Shown in pieces: positions 44,819 to 53,028 of a stretch of 64,000 bases of DNA. The notes under the pieces are model-generated. The model worked only from the letters and a program-made list of their open reading frames with translations, had not been told where the DNA came from and did not search any database. Where the stretch lies: NCBI RefSeq assembly GCF_002001205.1, contig NZ_MUNZ01000118.1, positions 1 to 64,000 of the forward strand, given 5' to 3'. The translations under genes were made by a program, and so were the position numbers. Origin of the DNA: Hydrogenophaga sp. A37 (lineage in GTDB: Bacteria > Pseudomonadota > Gammaproteobacteria > Burkholderiales > Burkholderiaceae_C). The number at the start of each line of letters is the position of its first letter. The stretch's first letter is position 1.

Positions 44819-44869
44819 GGATTTAAATAAATCCGGGTAAAACAATAACACCCGTATATAATTAGGGTC
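44819..44869 (+). promoter_or_regulatory. AT-rich promoter/operator before the DUF2239 gene
   Basis: A perfect TATAAT (44857-44862) sits 7 bases before the start codon, so a transcript from it would be leaderless or nearly so. Upstream are the palindrome GGATTTA-AA-TAAATCC (44819-44834) and the inverted pair CGGGT/ACCCG around 44834-44854. The -35 is weak. Confidence 0.45.
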
Positions 44870-45475
44870 ATGAAACAGATCACTTCCCCCACCTGCACCG
44901 CTTTTCTGGGGTACAGCCGCGTGGCGAGCGGCCCCTACGCCGAGGTGGACCGGGTGCTTCGTGCGCTGGGCCCGAGCGACAGCGGCCTGCTGGTCTTTGA
45001 CGACACCACCGGCGCCCTTGTGGACCACCCCTGGCCGGCGGGTTACGCGCCCGCACAACCCGCCGACGGGCCCGCCGACGCATCCGAAGCAGCGACCGCC
45101 GCGCCGGGGGTGGGCCGCCCGCGCCTGGGCGTGGTGGCGCGCGAGGTCACGCTGCTGCCGCGCCACTGGGAGTGGCTCGCGCAGCAGCGCGGTGGCGCGT
45201 CGGCCGCGCTGCGCCGTCTGGTGGAAGAGGCTCGGCGCAGCCAGGGCGACCAGGACGTGCAGCGCCTGGGCAAAGAGCGCGCCTACCGGTTCATGAGCGC
45301 CATCGGTGGCGCTCTGCCCGGTTTCGAAGAGGCTTCGCGGGCGCTGTTTGCGCAGGACGGTGCGGCGTTCGCCCACCGCACGGCGCACTGGCCCGCCGAC
45401 GTGAAGGCCCATCTCGCCTGGTTGGCCCGCGACGCCTTTGTGGCCGCGGAGCCTTCCGCCACTCACACCGCCTGA
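44870..45475 (+). CDS. DUF2239 family protein
   Basis: A 201-residue protein: FLGYSRVASGPYAEVDRVL at the start, then GRPRLGVVAREVTLLPRHWE, ASAALRRLVEEARR and AYRFMSAIGGALPGFEEASR. All are hallmarks of the DUF2239 family, which has no known function. The RRLVEEAR helix suggests a nucleic-acid or protein partner, but nothing is established. The gene's promoter region is rich in palindromes. The MATE gene follows after 35 bp. Confidence 0.85.
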   Translation: MKQITSPTCTAFLGYSRVASGPYAEVDRVLRALGPSDSGLLVFDDTTGALVDHPWPAGYAPAQPADGPADASEAATAAPGVGRPRLGVVAREVTLLPRHWEWLAQQRGGASAALRRLVEEARRSQGDQDVQRLGKERAYRFMSAIGGALPGFEEASRALFAQDGAAFAHRTAHWPADVKAHLAWLARDAFVAAEPSATHTA

Positions 45476-45510
45476 GTGCCGTTGTTTCACCTTTCCCCCC
45501 GCTTTTTCCA

Positions 45511-46887
45511 ATGACCCGAACCATGTCACCCCCAGCTTCCGGCCCAGCCCGACCCCTCTGGCGCATCTACCTGGTGTTTCTTGCGCCCATGGTGTTGTCC
45601 AACTTCCTGCAGAGCCTCTCGGGCACGCTCAACGGCATCTTCATCGGCCAGATGCTCGGCACCCACGCGCTGGCCGCGGTGTCGGGCATGTTCCCGATCT
45701 TCTTTTTCTTCATCTCATTGGTGATTGGCCTTGGTACCGGCGCCTCGGTGTTGATCGGTCAGGCCTGGGGCGCGCGCGAGACCGAGAAGGTGAAGGCCAT
45801 CGCGGGCGCGGCGCTGGCGCTGGGCGCCTTGATCGGCATCGTGGCGGCGCTGCTGGGCAGCGTGTTTGCGCGCGAGGGACTGCAGGCGCTGGGCACGCCG
45901 GCCGACGTGCTCGACGACGCCACCGCCTACGCGCGGGTGATGATGTTGCTGATGCCGCTGCTGCTGGTGGTCATTCTCTACACGCAGTTGCTGCGCGGTG
46001 TGAGCGACACGGTGACGCCGCTGCTGGCCCTGCTGCTGTCCACAGGCGTGGGCCTGGTGTTGACGCCGACCTTGATCAAAGGCTGGCTGGGCCTGCCGCC
46101 CATGGGCATCCAGAGCGCGGCGCTGGCCGGCTTTGTGTCACAGGCCGCGTCACTGTGGTTCCTGGCCTGGCGCCTGCTGCACAAGCGCAGCGTGCTCGCG
46201 CCGGACCGGGCGCTGCTCAAGTCCATGCGGTTGGACGGCGCGATCCTTGCCCAGGTGATGCGCATCGGCCTGCCCACCGGGCTGCAGATGGTGGTGATCT
46301 CGATCTCGGAGCTGGTGATCCTGTCGCTGGTCAACGGCCACGGCTCGCAGGCCACGGCGGCCTACGGCGCGGTCACGCAGATCGTCAACTACGTGCAGTT
46401 CCCCGCGCTGTCCATCGCCATCACCGCCTCCATCCTGGGCGCGCAGGCCATCGGCGCGGGCAAGGCGGAGCGCCTGGGCGCCATCCTGCGCACAGGGCTG
46501 TGGATGAACGTGTGCGTGACCGGCGCGCTGGTGCTGCTGGGCTACGCGCTGTCGCACTGGCTGCTGGGTTTGTTCATCACGCAGCCTGAGGTGCTGGCGC
46601 AGGCCGAGCACCTGCTGCACATCATGTTGTGGAGCATGTTGTTGTTCGGCTTCCAGTCGGTGGTGGGCGGCATCATGCGCGCCAGCGGCGTGGTGCTGGT
46701 GCCGGTGGCGATCTCCATCGCCTGCATCCTGCTGGTGCAGCTGCCGGTGGCCTACGGGCTGAACCAGCGCTTCGGCCTGGAGGGCGTGTGGATGGCGTTC
46801 CCCGTGACCTACGCGGCCATGCTGGCGCTGCAGACCGGCTACCACCAGCTGGTGTGGCGCTTCAAGAAGATCGAGCGCCTGGTGTGA
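45511..46887 (+). CDS. MATE-family multidrug/toxin efflux transporter
   Basis: A 458-residue inner-membrane transporter with twelve hydrophobic segments. Recognisable are SNFLQSLSGTLNGIFIGQML and GASVLIGQAWGARETEKVKA in the first half and the matching LSIAITASILGAQAIGAGKA in the second. It exports cationic compounds using H+ or Na+. Starts 35 bp after the DUF2239 gene and may be in one transcript. Substrate unknown. Confidence 0.87.
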   Translation: MTRTMSPPASGPARPLWRIYLVFLAPMVLSNFLQSLSGTLNGIFIGQMLGTHALAAVSGMFPIFFFFISLVIGLGTGASVLIGQAWGARETEKVKAIAGAALALGALIGIVAALLGSVFAREGLQALGTPADVLDDATAYARVMMLLMPLLLVVILYTQLLRGVSDTVTPLLALLLSTGVGLVLTPTLIKGWLGLPPMGIQSAALAGFVSQAASLWFLAWRLLHKRSVLAPDRALLKSMRLDGAILAQVMRIGLPTGLQMVVISISELVILSLVNGHGSQATAAYGAVTQIVNYVQFPALSIAITASILGAQAIGAGKAERLGAILRTGLWMNVCVTGALVLLGYALSHWLLGLFITQPEVLAQAEHLLHIMLWSMLLFGFQSVVGGIMRASGVVLVPVAISIACILLVQLPVAYGLNQRFGLEGVWMAFPVTYAAMLALQTGYHQLVWRFKKIERLV

Positions 46888-46905
46888 CGGTTCGGTAGGG
46901 CGATC

Positions 46906-47052
46906 CGCCGCCGGGCCGCCCCAAGGCGGATCAGCCCCCTCGTGGGCAGCGACTCGCGCAGCGTGGGGGCTGAGGGCCGCAGCGCCGGGCCGCCCCAAGC
47001 AAGGCCGCACCCCCTCGGGGGGCAGCGACCCGCGCAGCGGCGGAGCGTGGGG
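46906..47052 (-). repeat. Two tandem class B repeats immediately upstream of rnpB
   Basis: A shortened copy of 63 bp (46906-46968) and a full 72-bp copy (46981-47052), both in the orientation of the atuF-like copy. The -35 position of rnpB falls in the last bases of the second copy. Confidence 0.75.
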
Positions 47053-47071
47053 GGCTTTTCCATTGGATAAT
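47043..47071 (+). promoter_or_regulatory. Probable rnpB promoter
   Basis: GATAAT at 47066-47071 lies 7 bp before the predicted 5' end of RNase P RNA. The expected -35 position falls inside the repeat end, with no good TTGACA. Confidence 0.45.
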
Positions 47072-47077
47072 CGCGCC

Positions 47078-47441
47078 GTGAAGCGCGCCAGGCCGTCGCT
47101 GGCACGAGACCCGAAAGGGTGTGCTGGAGGAACGTCCGGACTGCACAGGACAGCGCAGGAGGTAACACCTCTCCACCGACAAGCCGGACAGGGCAACCTG
47201 GAAGGCCCTAAGGTGAGGATCAGAGCAACAGAGACGAGCCGCTTCAGTGCGGGTGAAACGGGCAATCTCTGCGCGCAGCAATACCAAATAGGCCAACGTT
47301 GACGTGGTTCCGCGGAGTTGGCGGGTAGGTAGCACCGAGCCGGGTGGGTGACCCCCGGCCCAGATGAATGACGGTCACGTTCGGGGCCCTCGAAAGGGGG
47401 TTCAGGACGCACAAAATCCGGCGTATCGGCGCGCTTCACAC
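47078..47441 (+). ncRNA. rnpB: RNase P RNA, type A
   Basis: The catalytic RNA of RNase P, which trims the 5' ends of tRNA precursors. A 12-bp P1 helix pairs GTGAAGCGCGCC (47078) with GGCGCGCTTCAC (47428). The universal core GGAGGAACGTCCGGACTGCA begins near 47126, with AGAGCAACAGAGAC, GGGTGAAACGGGCAA, GGTAGGTAGCACCGAG and AGATGAATGACGGTCA following in the expected order. CTATTTTTTG after the P1 strand is the terminator U-run. Confidence 0.93.
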
Positions 47442-47674
47442 TATTTTTTGTCGCCACTCAGCCCGTTGGGGGCGCCCTGCGGGCACATGTGCCATGGCGG
47501 CCATGGTCCGCGAGTTTGAGGATCTGGAATGTCCTCCCATCACGTGATCCGCCGGGTGTGTGGACGGCTCATACGGTTTCGCCTTCAAACGTATCACTGC
47601 GTTGCAACGCCATGCCGTGCTTTCGCACTGTCTGCGGCTTCGCGCCTTGTTCTACGCTTGAATGCAAAACCGTA

Positions 47675-48085
47675 TCAGGTGTCCGGCGTGTCGGTGTCCT
47701 TGAACCCCTGATCCAGCTGGGCGCGGGCGGCAGCGGCCAGGGCCTGGTATTTCGCTCTGAATGCGTCCAGGTTGTCTTCTTCCAGTTCTTCCAGGTCCAG
47801 CAGGGCGTTGTGTGCGCCTTTGGTCGCGCGGATGAGCTCGTCCAGCTTCACCTGGATCGCCTCGGTGTCGCGGTTCTGCGTGTTCTGGATCAGGAACACC
47901 ATCAGGAAGGTGACGATGGTGGTGCCGGTGTTGATGACGAGCTGCCAGGTGTCGCTGAAGTTGAACAGCGGGCCGGTCACCAGCCACACGGCGATCACCG
48001 CGACGGCCATCGTGAACACCCGTGGCCGCCCGCAGAAATGCGAGGCGGCTTTGGCGAAGCGCGAGTACCAGATGGTGTTTTGCAT
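47675..48085 (-). CDS. Low-affinity iron permease family protein
   Basis: A 136-residue protein with two predicted membrane helices (FTMAVAVIAVWLVTGPLF and LVINTGTTIVTFLMVFLIQN). It is followed by NTQNRDTEAIQVKLDELIRA, the signature of the small bacterial low-affinity iron permease family related to yeast Fet4. Ferrous iron transport is the family label but rarely tested. ATG 48085 fits the first helix; a much longer upstream frame is a shadow. Confidence 0.8.
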   Translation of the reverse strand: MQNTIWYSRFAKAASHFCGRPRVFTMAVAVIAVWLVTGPLFNFSDTWQLVINTGTTIVTFLMVFLIQNTQNRDTEAIQVKLDELIRATKGAHNALLDLEELEEDNLDAFRAKYQALAAAARAQLDQGFKDTDTPDT

Positions 48086-48108
48086 GGGGCGTCGTCGAAT
48101 GGGTTGAC

Positions 48109-48909
48109 TCAGGGTCTGGGCATGTAACCCGTGCGCAGGGCGTAAGCCCAGTCGGGGCGACTCCGCTGATCGGCCAGCAAGGCCATGGCCTCGTGGTCGT
48201 ACGGCACGCTGATCAAGTCGCAGGTCCAGCGCCCGTGGCGCTTCTCGACCACCGCATAACGCGCGTCCGGGCTGCCGGTTTCGATGCGGTGGTAATTCGA
48301 CAGCGGGTATGGGTGGTCGTCGTCGTAGGCGGGCAGGCCCACGCTGCCCGGGTTGACGATCAACAGGCCCCGGCCAAGCCTCACGGACCTGCTCACGTGG
48401 GTGTGGCCGCAGGCGAGCAGCCCGATGTGCGGCGGAATGCGCCCGTCCAACCGTTCTTCGATTTCGGCCGATGTCGCCAGCCGGGCGGCTTCGCCCACCG
48501 GCGTTTCCAGCAGGTATTCGATGTCGCTGCGCGGGCTGCCGTGGCACAGGGCCACGTCGCTGCCCAGCCGGTCGGGCCACAGGTTTCCCTGGTGCAATCG
48601 GGGGTCGCAGGGGTCGGCGTGGCTGGCCAGCCAGGCTTTGTCGGCCTCGGTCAGCTGGCGGCTGGTGTAGGCGTCCGTCGGGCTCTGGCGCGGCAGGGGC
48701 AGGCACAGAACCTGCCGCTCGTGGTTGCCCGCGACGTGCAGCCAGGGCAGAGGGCGCAGGCGCTGAGCGGTTTCCAGCGGCAGCAAAGGGCCGCTGAGGG
48801 TGTCGCCCAGGTTGACGACTTGGTCCACTTGGCGGCGTTCGATGTCTTGCATGACGGCTTCCAGGGCGGCCAGGTTGCCGTGGATGTCGGATACCAGTGC
48901 CAGGCGCAT
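48109..48909 (-). CDS. Metallophosphoesterase (YfcE/serine-threonine phosphatase-like)
   Basis: A 266-residue calcineurin-like phosphoesterase. Metal ligands are in LVSDIHGNL, VNLGDTLSGP, VAGNHER, LCHGSP and ACGHTHV. It is related to small cyclic-nucleotide phosphodiesterases and diadenosine hydrolases; the substrate is not evident. The start at 48909 is chosen because the conserved SDIHG block begins shortly after it. It ends 23 bp before the iron permease gene on the same strand. Confidence 0.83.
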   Translation of the reverse strand: MRLALVSDIHGNLAALEAVMQDIERRQVDQVVNLGDTLSGPLLPLETAQRLRPLPWLHVAGNHERQVLCLPLPRQSPTDAYTSRQLTEADKAWLASHADPCDPRLHQGNLWPDRLGSDVALCHGSPRSDIEYLLETPVGEAARLATSAEIEERLDGRIPPHIGLLACGHTHVSRSVRLGRGLLIVNPGSVGLPAYDDDHPYPLSNYHRIETGSPDARYAVVEKRHGRWTCDLISVPYDHEAMALLADQRSRPDWAYALRTGYMPRP

Positions 48910-48925
48910 GCGTCCTCCCGCTTCT

Positions 48926-50614
48926 TCAGAGATTGAAACCGCCCAGGCTCTGGAGGCGCTCCACGTGGGCCAGCAGCGAGCGCTTGGCCACCGGCCACAG
49001 GCGTTCGGGCACGTCATCGTAGGCGAGCTTCACCCAGTCGTCCATGGTGCCCTCGGGCTGCGCCTGCATAGCGCGCGCCACCTTGGCTTCGCGTGCGAGG
49101 CGGTGGGCTTTCAGGTGGGCTATTGCCCCGCGGGCGCCACCGTGTTCCGGTGCGCTCGGGTTGTCCGCGGTTTGTTTCAGGTCGCCCAGCACGTGGCCGT
49201 GCGCCGGCAGGATGAATTCGACCTCGTGTGCCTCGCACAGCCGGTCCAGCTTGTCCAGCGAGTCGAGGTAGTCGCCCATGTGGCCGTCGGGTGGGTCGAT
49301 CACGGTGGTGCTGCCGTTCAGGATGTGGTCGCCGCTGAACAGCAGACCGTCTTCCTCCAGCAGCAAGCAGAGGTGGTTGGCTGCGTGGCCGGGGGTGTGC
49401 ACCACCTGCAGCGTGTGCGTCATTCCATTGGCGCCTTGCAGCACCAGGCGTTCACCGTCGGCCAGCGAACGTTCGGGCGTGAAGCGGCTGTTCTCGCGCG
49501 AGGTGGGGGCGCTGGGCAGGCCAAGGATCGGTGGCCTTTTTGCGCAGAGTGATTGCAGCCGCGCGGCGCCGGGTGAATGGTCGGGGTGCGAATGGGTGCA
49601 GGCGATGGCGCGGATGTCGCCACCTGCCGCGCGCCACAGGCGTTCAATGTGTTCCGGAATGTCCGGTCCTGGGTCGATGGCGATGTGGCCGCTGACGGGG
49701 TCGCCCACCAGGTAGCTGTTGGTGCCCGGGCCGGTCATGAAGCCCGGGTTGGGCGCGGTGAGCCGTTGCACGTTCTTGAGCAGTGGCACCGGGCGCTCGG
49801 TCTGCCAGGCCAGCTCGTGCACGATCTGGCCATCCGGGCAGACCATGGCGAGTTCACCGAAGGGTTGCTCGTGTTCCATGTGGCGCGATTCGTGGCCGTT
49901 CAGCAGGCCGGCGCGCGGGCAACTGGTGAACAGCGGTTCATCGTTGACCGCACAGGCTTTCAGAACGTCATCCACCGAGGCGTAGGTCTGGAGCCGCTCC
50001 AGCGTGCGGACGGTCGGGAAGATGATGAAGAAGCCGCCCGCCGCGTGGCGCGCCAGCGCGTCGGTCGGGCGCACCCAGAGGGGTTCGAATTGCTCGGTCT
50101 CGTCGGCCACCGGCTCCTGGCCCTCGGGCATGCGCGCGACGAGGAAGGGCACGTCGAAGCGACGCGGCAGGTCGCGGTCGGTGATCCAGTGGGCGAGCAC
50201 GAAGACCTCGGCGCCGGACAGCGTGAGGCCTTGTGTGGCGCATTGCTCAGCAAACGGACCCTTGCGGTCGAGTGCCGCGATCTGAGGAGTGCCCAGGTGC
50301 GAGCCGTCGGCGCGGCGCGCGAGCAGGATGCCCAGCTCTTCGAAGCTCTCGCGGATGGCCGCAATGGCCTGGGTCAGGTGCAGGTCGCTTTGTGTCGCGC
50401 GGCGCGTGGACTGGCCGTGTGATTGCGCGTCGGCGGCGTCGATGCCACCGCCGGGGAACACGTAGGCGCCGGGCGCGAAGCTCGCCGTCATGGAGCGGCG
50501 GGTCATCAGCACTTCGACACCTTGGGGGCTGTCGCGCAGCAGCAGCACGGTGGCGGCGGGGCGCAGGGCGGCGAGCGTGCGGACGGGGTGCAGGAGTTGG
50601 GATGAGCGGACCAT
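48926..50614 (-). CDS. Nudix hydrolase fused to a metallo-beta-lactamase-fold hydrolase
   Basis: A 562-residue two-domain protein. Residues ~20-230 form a Nudix domain, with PGGGIDAADAQ and the box AIRESFEELGILL. After a linker, residues ~270-560 form an MBL-fold hydrolase with ACTHSHPDHSPGA as the HxHxDH zinc motif, VVHTPGHAANHLCLLLEED, SGDHILNG and the C-terminal LACTB2-like helical tail. It probably cleaves a nucleoside diphosphate derivative and a second ester or thioester. The combined substrate is unknown. Full length, with both motifs intact. Confidence 0.85.
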   Translation of the reverse strand: MVRSSQLLHPVRTLAALRPAATVLLLRDSPQGVEVLMTRRSMTASFAPGAYVFPGGGIDAADAQSHGQSTRRATQSDLHLTQAIAAIRESFEELGILLARRADGSHLGTPQIAALDRKGPFAEQCATQGLTLSGAEVFVLAHWITDRDLPRRFDVPFLVARMPEGQEPVADETEQFEPLWVRPTDALARHAAGGFFIIFPTVRTLERLQTYASVDDVLKACAVNDEPLFTSCPRAGLLNGHESRHMEHEQPFGELAMVCPDGQIVHELAWQTERPVPLLKNVQRLTAPNPGFMTGPGTNSYLVGDPVSGHIAIDPGPDIPEHIERLWRAAGGDIRAIACTHSHPDHSPGAARLQSLCAKRPPILGLPSAPTSRENSRFTPERSLADGERLVLQGANGMTHTLQVVHTPGHAANHLCLLLEEDGLLFSGDHILNGSTTVIDPPDGHMGDYLDSLDKLDRLCEAHEVEFILPAHGHVLGDLKQTADNPSAPEHGGARGAIAHLKAHRLAREAKVARAMQAQPEGTMDDWVKLAYDDVPERLWPVAKRSLLAHVERLQSLGGFNL

Positions 50615-50667
50615 CCGCCCATTGTGCTGCGACCGCCAGCCCGTCGCTGTCGCCGTGGTCTTGGGAT

Positions 50668-51414
50668 TTACGAGGCCGACCCGAGGGAGTTCATTTCGAG
50701 CGACAGGCCCTGCCAGGCGATGTCGAAACCCGGCGTGCGGCGCGCCGGCGGCAGTGGCGGCGTGCGCAGTGCCCAGTGGGTGCCGGCGGTGACGCTGTCG
50801 ATCACCGGGACCGGCACGTCGGCCTGCACCGCAGCGGCCATGCCGGCGAGCCCGGCGCCACCGAGAATGACGGCCTGCACGCCGAGCTGGTGCGCGGCAT
50901 CGCGGCAGGCCTGGGCCAGCAGGCGGTGGGCGGCGGCCGGGTCGGCGGCGAGCTGGGCGCCCGTGGGCACCACGGTGTGGATGCCGGCGAGTTGCTGCGC
51001 CTGCCCCAGCGCCTGTGCGAGGCGCTGCAGCATGGGGCCCCAGCGCTCGCCGCCGGTGACGATGGCGTAGCGGCCGTGGCGCGCGGCCTCGATGAAAGCG
51101 GCCTCGGCCAGGCCGGTGACCGGCGCCGGGCTCGATTCGCGCAGCGCCATCAGGCCGGGGTCGCCGAAGCAGCCGATCAGCACCGCGTCGGGCGCGGGGT
51201 CGGGGCCGCTCAGCGCGGCGGCCCAGGCGTCGAGCGCGGCGTGGGCGGCCACGGCGTAGCTCGCTTCATCGGCGATGTAGGGCGCGCCGAAACGGGCCGT
51301 GACGGTGCGCACCTTCACATGCAAGCCGGCAGCGGCCTGCACATGGGTTTGCAGCAGCGCGCTCACGCGCTCTGAGGTGTTGGGGTTGATGACGAGCAAA
51401 CGCTTCATGCTCAA
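50668..51414 (-). CDS. Aspartate/glutamate/hydantoin racemase family protein
   Basis: A 248-residue racemase of the Asp/Glu/hydantoin group. The N-terminus KRLLVINPNTSERVS leads to DAVLIGCFGDPGLMALRE, which carries the first active-site Cys. The second is near VILGGAGLAG, where the usual Cys appears replaced by Gly, so activity or site assignment is uncertain. Last gene of the polyamine-type transporter operon; its start overlaps the GntR stop by ATGA. It suggests the imported compound has a chiral centre, such as a hydantoin or amino acid derivative. Confidence 0.72.
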   Translation of the reverse strand: MSMKRLLVINPNTSERVSALLQTHVQAAAGLHVKVRTVTARFGAPYIADEASYAVAAHAALDAWAAALSGPDPAPDAVLIGCFGDPGLMALRESSPAPVTGLAEAAFIEAARHGRYAIVTGGERWGPMLQRLAQALGQAQQLAGIHTVVPTGAQLAADPAAAHRLLAQACRDAAHQLGVQAVILGGAGLAGMAAAVQADVPVPVIDSVTAGTHWALRTPPLPPARRTPGFDIAWQGLSLEMNSLGSAS

Positions 51415-52136
51415 CCGAACAGCTGCAACAAATCGGGTGCCGCGTCGGGAGAACCTGTGAAGCTGAGTTGCGACTCCAGCCGCTCCAGGTGCTCGCGCAT
51501 CAGGCGTGCCGCCTCGCGCGCATCGCGCAGCTTGAGCGCCGCCAGCAGGGCGCGGTGTTCCTGGCAGCCGCAGGCGGTGGCGTCGTCGCGCGCCTGGCTG
51601 TGCGGCGCGCTGTAGGTCATGAGGATCAGCGAGGTGCGCGAGACCAGCTCGCGCAGGATGCGGCCGAGCGTGTCATGGCCGGCGTGGTCGGCGATGTGCA
51701 GGTGGAAGTCGCCCGAGAGGCGGATCGCGCGGCGCATGTCGCCCGCAACGCGCGCCGCCTCTTCGTCGCGGATGCAGCGGGTAAGGGTCTGGAGGTCGGC
51801 GGCCGTGGCCACGGCCACGAAACGCTCGACCAGCGTGGGCTCGATCAAACGCCGCACCTCGAACACCTCGCGTGCTTCCTGCTCGCTGGGTTGCGCGATG
51901 GACGCGCCCCGATTGGGCGTGAGCGTGACCACCTGTTCGTTGGCCAGTCGCACCAGCACCGGGCGTATGCGCGTGCGCGAGACGCCAAAGGCCTCGGCCA
52001 ACCGGTCTTCCACCAGCTTGGTGCCGGGCGGCAACTGGTGGTCGAGGATGGCCGAGACCATGCGCTCGTAGATGTCGTTGTCCGACAGCACCGCCGGCAC
52101 CGCGTCGGCGGTCTTGCGGACGCGGGTGGCGCTCAT
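51411..52136 (-). CDS. GntR-family (FadR/FCD) transcriptional regulator
   Basis: A 241-residue regulator. The N-terminal winged helix is LSDNDIYERMVSAILDHQLP followed by AEAFGVSRTRIRPVLVRLAN. The C-terminal FCD ligand domain has EVFEVRRLIEPTLVERF, DFHLHIADHAGHDTLGRIL and a CQEHRALLAALKLRD segment. It is in the same operon as the ABC transporter (ATGA overlaps on both sides), so probably a local repressor. The inverted repeat at 56611-56653 is the natural candidate operator. Confidence 0.85.
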   Translation of the reverse strand: MSATRVRKTADAVPAVLSDNDIYERMVSAILDHQLPPGTKLVEDRLAEAFGVSRTRIRPVLVRLANEQVVTLTPNRGASIAQPSEQEAREVFEVRRLIEPTLVERFVAVATAADLQTLTRCIRDEEAARVAGDMRRAIRLSGDFHLHIADHAGHDTLGRILRELVSRTSLILMTYSAPHSQARDDATACGCQEHRALLAALKLRDAREAARLMREHLERLESQLSFTGSPDAAPDLLQLFG

Positions 52137-53026
52137 CCGGCCCGCCCCTGCTTCTGACGCCGGCCCAGCAGCATGGCCAGTCCGACGGTGACGCCGATCA
52201 CCGCGAAGGAGACCACGGTGGTCACGGTGCCCAGCGCGTAGATGGCCGGCGTGGTGACGGTGGAGGTGAGGCCCTGCAGTTCCAGCGGCAGGGTGTTGAC
52301 GTCGCCGATGGCCTGCGAGGTGCGGGCGATCTCGTCCCAACTGAGGGTGAAGCCGAACATGCCGATGCCGACCACCGACGGGCCGATCAGCGGCAGCACC
52401 ACGTGGCGGAAGGTCTGCCAGGGCGTGGCGCCGAGGTCGCGTGCCGCTTCTTCGTACGCCGGGTTGAAGCGGTTGAACACCGCGAACATGATCAGCAGGC
52501 CGAAGGGCAGCGTCCAGGTGAGGTGCGCGCCGAGCGCCGAGGTGAACAGGCCGAGGGCGGTGCCGTATTCCTCCAGCGTGGTGGTGGCGCCCACCGCTTC
52601 CAGCAGCCACTTGAGGCCGCCGTCGAGCAGGCGGAACTGCAGGCCGATGCCCAGCGACACGATGATGGACGGCATGATCAGGCTGGCCACGGTCACGTAA
52701 AACAACGCGTTGCCGCCGCTGAGCTTCTTGCGAAACGCCAGACCGGCCAGCACCGACAGCAGCACGGTGAACAGCATCACCACTCCACCCAGCATGAGCG
52801 AGCGCAGGAAGGCCGCGCCGATGTCCACCGTGCCCAGGCCCTCGGCCAGCTGACGGAACCAGTGCAGCGATGCGCCCCGCATTGGAAAGGTGAGGCCGCC
52901 CTCCGGCCCCTGGAACGAGAGCACGAAGATCACGAACATCGGGCCGTACATGAACAGCACGAAGAGGGCGAAGACCAGCGCCAGCGGCCAGAAGCCCGGC
53001 GCGCGCGATTCGGAGGAATGGGCCAT
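52133..53026 (-). CDS. ABC transporter permease (PotC-like)
   Basis: A 297-residue permease with six predicted helices. The PotC EAA-type loop reads YEEAARDLGATPWQTFRHVV. It starts at 53026, 2 bp after the PotB-like gene, and overlaps the GntR start. Spermidine/putrescine-type by family, though such systems also carry other cations. Confidence 0.85.
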   Translation of the reverse strand: MAHSSESRAPGFWPLALVFALFVLFMYGPMFVIFVLSFQGPEGGLTFPMRGASLHWFRQLAEGLGTVDIGAAFLRSLMLGGVVMLFTVLLSVLAGLAFRKKLSGGNALFYVTVASLIMPSIIVSLGIGLQFRLLDGGLKWLLEAVGATTTLEEYGTALGLFTSALGAHLTWTLPFGLLIMFAVFNRFNPAYEEAARDLGATPWQTFRHVVLPLIGPSVVGIGMFGFTLSWDEIARTSQAIGDVNTLPLELQGLTSTVTTPAIYALGTVTTVVSFAVIGVTVGLAMLLGRRQKQGRAG

Positions 53027-53028
53027 GG

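Noticed and set aside
48022-48936. 304-codon plus-strand frame
   Set aside because: Antisense to the metallophosphoesterase gene, which has all five metal motifs.
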